Origin: Lachnospiraceae bacterium
GTDB lineage: Bacteria; Bacillota_A; Clostridia; Lachnospirales; Lachnospiraceae
Direction: 5' to 3'
NCBI GenBank assembly: GCA_003446335.1
Contig: DMAZ01000162.1
Span: 1 to 12,066, forward strand
DNA length: 12,066 nucleotides
This document shows, in pieces, positions 7,931 through 12,066 of this stretch. Below the pieces are notes generated by a model. It was not told where the DNA came from, searched no databases, and saw only the letters and a program-made list of their open reading frames with translations. The translations under genes were made by a program, and so were the position numbers. Position 1 is the first letter of the stretch. Every line of letters begins with the position of its first letter.

Positions 7931-7984
7931 CGATTCATTTATTATGATGAGTCTGTAATGGAGTACACGTGGAAAGCGTGCCTG

Positions 7985-9868
7985 TTATCTGTCAAATGCC
8001 CCGAGCAGCGAGGGGACCGCCAGCACATTATCCCGGTCATACTGCTGATAGTCTACATCTCCTCCTGTCACGGCGTTCTCCATATCCGAAAGCCTTTCCA
8101 GATCCTCCCAGGAGACCAGACACGCATGGTGGCGCTCTTCATCGTTCTTTGCGATCCGGATAAGAGGCAGCCCGTTTCTTTTCTGATATAAATATGCCTC
8201 GGACCTATCCCTGAACTCATCATCACTCATCGTTTTCCAGCCCATGGACCGATGGAACGCATTCCATCTGTGATGCTCGGTCCGTGCCATGTTCTCGAGA
8301 AGAGTTCCGTGCGGATTCCAGTTTCCGCGCATGGCTTCCTCTTCGGAAATGCCCGAGATCCTGCAGTAGGCTTTCATGAAATCGGCTGCAGCCCTGCAGC
8401 TTGCTCTCGAGAACGGAGAGCAGACTCTCCATAACTGTTCCGGGTCCGCATGTTCATTGCCGGAATAGGAGGCATTTACCACCTTGGCCGCCCGATCTGC
8501 CACGGAGGCTGTGAGGATCTCATTTCTCCAGATATCTGTTGTTCGGTCAGAATCCTCTCCTGTGCCGACTCTGGTCACAATGCCTCTGCCGCAGATGAGG
8601 AAGAGAATCTTATCGGATGCCCGGCCGAGAATTGTTTCGAGATCACGGATGATCTCCCAGTCTGTCTCCTCATTTCCGGTACACGCTATGATGTACTTCA
8701 ATGTTTCGGCATGCTGTTTCACATAATCCGATGCCTGCAGACTTCTTGCGTCGAACCGGTTGAACTCTATGGAATACTCCCGGCAGAGCTCATCGTATAC
8801 AGAGAAGAAACGACCGGAAAGGGAATCGATATCGGAAGCGAAGACAGCAGCATGAAATTTACTTCCCTCAAATTGTCCGTTCCGCACGAGACTGCGCAGA
8901 ACAGCCTGACCGGTGGATCCGAATCCGGCAATAAAAATATCGACATCTTCCTGTGCAATACCGTCCTTATTGAAAGTAACGGTATTGTATACGGGATATT
9001 CCAGTGTGAGAAGTCTGGCTGTGAGCGACTGCATTTCGAATGAATTGACATCCGTATATCCGTATCGCTTTCCAAGTGCCTGCATTTTGTCCATATTGAC
9101 AATGTCATCTGTATAAATCGTAAGGGACAGATTTCCTGCAGGAATCTTTTCGTTGTTCAGTGCATCGAGAAGGTCCGCTGCATAACGGCGGTTCTTGTTC
9201 TCCGCTTTTGACAAAGCGTACAGTGTAATTTTTCGTTCTGAATTTCCGTTATTGCAGCCGAGAGATTTAAGGAATTTCCGATTCGGATGCACAGCATCGT
9301 AATCCGTTCTGCATGCCCATCCGTTTCGCTCTACCAGTCTGGTAAGTTCGGAATCATCTCTGTCCGGAACGAACAGCATGGATACCTGTGTATCATCATC
9401 TTTCCGCACCTCTCTCAGGCGGGTAGCGAACTGAATGGTCTCATCGGACACTCCGTAAATTATATCCAGATCATTCTTGCGGAGCAGCCAGATGCGCATC
9501 CTCTTCAGCAGACTTGCACCGAGTCTCATCATCACGACATTTGCCAGAGAATAGAAGGCAAGGAAATGTGAGACAAGAAAAAGGCACAGGATGACGGGAT
9601 GGGAAAAGAGCGGGGCATCCTCTACATTGCCCACTTCCCACCGGCCTACGAACATTCCGCAGACAGCAAGTACCGTGTGCGGGACCGCGACCAGGAGAGA
9701 ACCGTCTCTGAGAGCGTATCCGTAGCCGTAAAAAATAATACCTCCGATTGCGCCCAGAAGAGCGATGACGACATTCAGGCTCGAGTGTTCTTTCTTCAGA
9801 GCCATATTGATGACCATGGAAAGGAACACCGCGAGGGCTATGAGTATAATTGCTGCAGATTTTATCAT
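7985..9868 (-). CDS. Four-helix membrane protein with Rossmann-like domains and C-terminal RyR-like domain
   Basis: A 627-residue protein with four predicted membrane helices (about 3-23, 31-51, 58-75, 90-112) and no K+ filter. It then has a large cytosolic region: a degenerate TrkA-N-like unit (IIYGVSDETIQFATRL, 137-152), a clearer Rossmann loop AGFGSTGQ (314-321), and a C-terminal RyR-like region with TEHHRW (530-535), MGW (542-544) and HHACLVSWEDL (580-590). Its last third aligns by eye with the channel protein next to it: both have W..(L/C)S.FSR.S..AAAD.M, then (E/T)EH.RW. This argues for shared ancestry of the cytosolic halves. Function is not established. Plausible roles are a membrane-bound sensor or partner of the K+ channel, or a membrane effector responding to a nucleotide. 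The ribosome site GGGAGG lies 5 bases before the ATG. It is divergent from the TIR gene (243 bases between start codons). Confidence 0.8.
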   Translation of the reverse strand: MIKSAAIILIALAVFLSMVINMALKKEHSSLNVVIALLGAIGGIIFYGYGYALRDGSLLVAVPHTVLAVCGMFVGRWEVGNVEDAPLFSHPVILCLFLVSHFLAFYSLANVVMMRLGASLLKRMRIWLLRKNDLDIIYGVSDETIQFATRLREVRKDDDTQVSMLFVPDRDDSELTRLVERNGWACRTDYDAVHPNRKFLKSLGCNNGNSERKITLYALSKAENKNRRYAADLLDALNNEKIPAGNLSLTIYTDDIVNMDKMQALGKRYGYTDVNSFEMQSLTARLLTLEYPVYNTVTFNKDGIAQEDVDIFIAGFGSTGQAVLRSLVRNGQFEGSKFHAAVFASDIDSLSGRFFSVYDELCREYSIEFNRFDARSLQASDYVKQHAETLKYIIACTGNEETDWEIIRDLETILGRASDKILFLICGRGIVTRVGTGEDSDRTTDIWRNEILTASVADRAAKVVNASYSGNEHADPEQLWRVCSPFSRASCRAAADFMKAYCRISGISEEEAMRGNWNPHGTLLENMARTEHHRWNAFHRSMGWKTMSDDEFRDRSEAYLYQKRNGLPLIRIAKNDEERHHACLVSWEDLERLSDMENAVTGGDVDYQQYDRDNVLAVPSLLGAFDR

Positions 9869-9889
9869 TTAAAGCCTCCCTGAGATACG

Positions 9890-9909
9890 AAATGATAAGC
9901 TTAACATTT
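9890..9909. promoter_or_regulatory. 20-bp imperfect dyad, candidate operator between the RyR-like and TIR genes
   Basis: AAATGATAAG (9890-9899) is followed directly by CTTAACATTT (9900-9909). Nine of ten positions are symmetric, centred on AAGCTT. The dyad lies 14 bases upstream of the -35 box of the TIR promoter and about 21 bases upstream of the start codon of the minus-strand gene. A protein bound here could affect both genes. No regulator is known for it, and AT-rich spacers can produce dyads by chance. Confidence 0.4.
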
Positions 9910-9923
9910 TTTTCATACTTCTT

Positions 9924-9952
9924 TTGTATATTTTTTAAAAGCATGGTATGAT
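9924..9952 (+). promoter_or_regulatory. Promoter of the TIR gene
   Basis: TTGTAT (9924-9929) and TATGAT (9947-9952) are separated by exactly 17 bases in an AT-rich spacer, a good sigma-A type match. Transcription would start near 9959, leaving a leader of about 150 bases before the ATG at 10112. On the minus strand only weak candidates were found for the four-helix gene (for example TTTTAA-17-TATGAA overlapping this region). Confidence 0.6.
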
Positions 9953-9976
9953 ACATACACTTATATGGAGACAGTT

Positions 9977-10024
9977 GGAGTAAGGAACTGTTCCTGTTCA
10001 TTATACCTTATTCCTGAGTTTTTT
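9977..10024 (+). promoter_or_regulatory. Leader hairpin with T-run, possible attenuator upstream of the TIR gene
   Basis: GGAGTAAGG (9977-9985) can pair with CCTTATTCC (10006-10014), 9 pairs with one G-U. The 20-base loop contains a small GGAAC/GTTCC symmetry. Four bases later comes a run of six T (10019-10024). This resembles a weak intrinsic terminator inside the leader, about 90 bases before the start codon. The stem is AU-rich and the T-run is offset, so it may be fortuitous. Confidence 0.35.
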
Positions 10025-10111
10025 GAGATCTTATTTTGATAAGGAAATGATCCCGGATACTCTGGCGGTTATGAGAGTGCCGCAAAAGTAAAAATATAGG
10101 AGTAATATCTT

Positions 10112-11101
10112 ATGATTCCAGCATATAACGGCTCTGAGCCGTATATTTTCGTTAGTTACGCACATAAAGACAGTGAGGCTGTCTATCGTACGATAGAGAA
10201 GCTGACTTCTCTCGGCTATCGGATCTGGTATGACGAAGGGATAAAGCCGGGAGTGGAGTGGCCCGAGAACATCGCCATACATCTTGATCAGTGCTCCCTG
10301 TTCATGATGTTCATTTCTCCTAATTCCATGGATTCGGCAAATTGCCGCAGGGAGATTAATTTTGCGCTGTCAAGATCGAAAAAGTTTTTATGCATTGTAC
10401 TGGAAAAAACCGAGATTCCTCTTGGAATGGAGCTTCAGCTTGCCTCCCAGCAGAGTATTTTCCGTTACAAATATGCTTCCGAGAAGGCTTATATCTATAA
10501 AATATGCAGTGCTGCCGGAATGGCTCAGTGCAAGGATACACATTATTTCAGCGATGACGTGCAGACTCCACCGTCATCGAACACAGCCGGAAAAAAAGTA
10601 TCAAGACCGGAGAAAGCGAAAAGTGCCGTTCGGAAAAGACGGAAAAGCGGGAACTCCGGTGCTGTTATACTGGGGATCCTTATGGGAAGTCTGATCATTA
10701 TCGCTTTTCTGTTAATGATGCTGTACAATTTCGGAAAAGGAGCTGATGGGACTGCGGCCCCGCCTGTTACGGTGACGCCGACTGTTACTGCAACGCCTGT
10801 ACCGACTGAAACAGAAACGCCCGTTCCGACGCCGACAGAGGCACCGACACCGACGGAAGTATCGACCCAGGAAGCTGACCGGAACAATGACGGCGAAAAG
10901 AACGCCGGGAAACAGGATTCCGGGAAAGGCAATCAGGCTGTGGATGATGGTGCCGACACCGGTGCTGAAGAAGAGTATGATGTGTGGGTGCCGGACACAG
11001 AAGATATACCATACGAGGACTCGGGATACGGCGACGGATTGGATGCAGGTGAAGATATAGTCGGAGGAGGGGACACGATCACAGACCAGGATCCCGACTG
11101 A
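10112..11101 (+). CDS. TIR-domain protein with single transmembrane helix and acidic outer tail
   Basis: A 329-residue protein with an N-terminal TIR domain (about 10-138): YIFVSYAHKD (11-20), GYRIWYDEGI (35-44), FMMFISPNS (64-72) and SANCRREI (75-82). E81 sits where enzymatic TIR domains carry the catalytic Glu needed for NAD+ cleavage. A basic linker (about 165-180, RKRRK) precedes one membrane helix (about 183-205), which by the positive-inside rule puts the TIR domain in the cytoplasm. The outer part is a Pro/Thr-rich spacer (217-250, repeated TPT/PTPTE units) and a strongly acidic Asp/Glu/Gly tail (about 275-329) with no recognised fold. The ribosome site AGGAG lies 9 bases before the ATG. 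It could be an NADase that makes a signalling nucleotide, a suicide effector, or a scaffold. Its divergent neighbours encode two RyR-type membrane proteins, which suggests a joint system. The TIR call is firm; the enzymatic role is inferred. Confidence 0.88.
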   Translation: MIPAYNGSEPYIFVSYAHKDSEAVYRTIEKLTSLGYRIWYDEGIKPGVEWPENIAIHLDQCSLFMMFISPNSMDSANCRREINFALSRSKKFLCIVLEKTEIPLGMELQLASQQSIFRYKYASEKAYIYKICSAAGMAQCKDTHYFSDDVQTPPSSNTAGKKVSRPEKAKSAVRKRRKSGNSGAVILGILMGSLIIIAFLLMMLYNFGKGADGTAAPPVTVTPTVTATPVPTETETPVPTPTEAPTPTEVSTQEADRNNDGEKNAGKQDSGKGNQAVDDGADTGAEEEYDVWVPDTEDIPYEDSGYGDGLDAGEDIVGGGDTITDQDPD

Positions 11102-11121
11102 TTGAAAAATAATTGTATAAA

Positions 11122-11150
11122 TAGAATTTTCTGCCGAAAAGCGTTATAAT
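11122..11150 (+). promoter_or_regulatory. Possible promoter of the RpiR-type regulator
   Basis: A perfect TATAAT box (11145-11150) has a weak TAGAAT 17 bases upstream (11122-11127). It would start transcription near 11157. A second TATAAT occurs at 11200-11205 without a usable -35 box. A short CCCGG/CCGGG stem (11171-11175 with 11195-11199) lies in the leader. No terminator for the TIR gene was found in the 152-base gap, so read-through is possible. Confidence 0.38.
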
Positions 11151-11253
11151 GATATAAGACCAGTGGTTATCCCGGTGCCGGATCTGTGACGGTTCCGGGT
11201 ATAATCATGTCTGACCGAATCAGTGATCTTCAGATTCGATACAGAGGATGGAA

Positions 11254-12060
11254 ATGAGCATTATAACGGACATACTTGAGCGGGAAAATCTAACGGAAAG
11301 AGAACAGGCAATTCGGACATATGTGATCAGAAATCCTGAAAAGCTTTATGATATGTCAGCGCGCGAGCTGGGAGAGGTTACCTTTTCCAGCGCGGCGGCG
11401 GTATCGCGCTTCTGCAAGAAGGTCGGGTGTAAGGGGTATCAGGATTTCCGCATACGTTTTCTTCAGGATGCGGAGCAATACAGGAAAGATGAAAAGGCAG
11501 CAAGGGTCATGGCCGGTGATCCTTACTTAAGTGTGATCACGGATGTGACAGCGGCATGCGGTCGGGTACTTGAGAATTCGCTGAAGGTGAATTCGATCGA
11601 CAGTATGAGAAGAGCATCCGAAATGATCCGGACGTACCGCTATCTTGATTTTTATGCCTGCGGACTTGAGCTTTCCGCAGCTGAGTATGCTGTGGGCATA
11701 TTCATGCAATGCGGAAAGATTTCTACATTATATAAGGATCGTTACAGTCAGATCTGCTCATCTGATGTGGAGAAACCCGGACATCTTGCAATTGTCATCT
11801 GTTCTGACGGATCCAACAGAGAGATGTTGGAAGTAGAGGAGTATCTTACAAAACATGGAACGCAGATACTGTGTTTCACGAAAAATGCTGAAAGTACGCT
11901 TGGGGCGCTGGCAGACCACACTCTTCTCATGCCCGGTGATCCGATTAAAAGTACGATCTGTGATGAACCGGATCTGCAATTACTGACATCGTTCAAATAC
12001 CTTGCCGACATCCTTTTTTCTGTGGAGTATTCAGAGGAAAAAAGGAAGAGGGTATCATAA
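11254..12060 (+). CDS. MurR/RpiR-family transcriptional regulator (HTH-SIS)
   Basis: A 268-residue regulator with an N-terminal HTH of the RpiR type (residues 1 to about 75: LTEREQAIRTYVIRNPEK, SARELGEVTFSSAAAVSRFC, GYQDFR) and a C-terminal SIS sugar-phosphate-binding domain (about 115-255: FYACGLELSAAEYA, VICSDGSNREMLEV, THxxLLMP-like segment near 223). Members sense phosphosugars and control nearby uptake or catabolic genes; the target here probably lies beyond the right edge. I chose the ATG at 11254 because AGAGG (11243-11247) lies six bases before it. The ATG at 11248 directly abuts AGAGG and leaves no room for ribosome spacing, though it would add only two residues. It is complete at about the usual family length. 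Only 6 bases follow the stop, so no downstream gene is visible. Confidence 0.92.
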   Translation: MSIITDILERENLTEREQAIRTYVIRNPEKLYDMSARELGEVTFSSAAAVSRFCKKVGCKGYQDFRIRFLQDAEQYRKDEKAARVMAGDPYLSVITDVTAACGRVLENSLKVNSIDSMRRASEMIRTYRYLDFYACGLELSAAEYAVGIFMQCGKISTLYKDRYSQICSSDVEKPGHLAIVICSDGSNREMLEVEEYLTKHGTQILCFTKNAESTLGALADHTLLMPGDPIKSTICDEPDLQLLTSFKYLADILFSVEYSEEKRKRVS

Positions 12061-12066
12061 TATAAA

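Noticed and set aside
10543..10932. Minus-strand open frame with Val/Gly/Thr-rich peptide opposite the TIR gene
   Set aside because: It is the complement of the low-complexity Pro/Thr stalk codons, so the repetitive peptide is a shadow.
11248..11250. Upstream ATG as the start of the RpiR regulator
   Set aside because: It immediately follows AGAGG with no spacing. The ATG six bases later is properly spaced from the same ribosome site.

Overview
The window looks like chromosomal DNA of a low-to-mid GC Gram-positive anaerobe, most likely a gut-type Clostridia/Lachnospiraceae relative. This is an inference from strong AGGAGG-like ribosome sites, sigma-A type promoters (TTGxxx-17-TATxAT), an RsbU/SpoIIE-type phosphatase, a GH94 phosphorylase and an RpiR regulator. 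No rRNA, tRNA, CRISPR array, transposase or integrase is visible.

Layout. (1) 1-1443, minus: the N-terminal 481 codons of a glycoside hydrolase family 2 enzyme running off the left edge. (2) 1444-1715: divergent promoter region with a decayed copy of a small structured repeat. (3) 1716-3356, plus: membrane-anchored PP2C/SpoIIE-type serine phosphatase. (4) 3357-3542: intergenic gap with an intact repeat copy. (5) 3543-5954, plus: GH94 disaccharide phosphorylase. (6) 5965-7767, minus: a two-helix potassium channel fused to Rossmann-like cytosolic domains and a C-terminal RyR domain. (7) 7768-7984: intergenic gap with a second intact repeat copy. (8) 7985-9868, minus: a four-helix membrane protein with Rossmann-like domains and a C-terminal RyR-like domain, paralogous to the channel protein in its C-terminal half. 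(9) 9869-10111: divergent control region with a 20-bp dyad, a good promoter and a leader hairpin. (10) 10112-11101, plus: a TIR-domain protein with one transmembrane helix and an acidic outer tail. (11) 11254-12060, plus: an RpiR-type HTH-SIS regulator.

The ordinary part is carbohydrate handling: GH2 and GH94 enzymes, plus an RpiR-type sugar-phosphate-responsive regulator that probably controls genes beyond the right edge. The unusual part is 5965-11101. A TIR protein (the TIR fold is often an NAD+-consuming enzyme making ADP-ribose or cyclic ADP-ribose products) sits divergently beside two membrane proteins ending in RyR-type domains, one of which carries a canonical K+ selectivity filter. 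I propose a TIR-to-RyR-channel signalling cassette, in which a nucleotide made by the TIR enzyme would be read by RyR/Rossmann domains that gate or regulate K+ flux. Domain identities are read from motifs. The functional coupling is a hypothesis.

A second notable observation is a family of small (about 65-80 bp) double-hairpin repeats at three intergenic sites. The two intact copies keep the same fold although the stem sequences differ.
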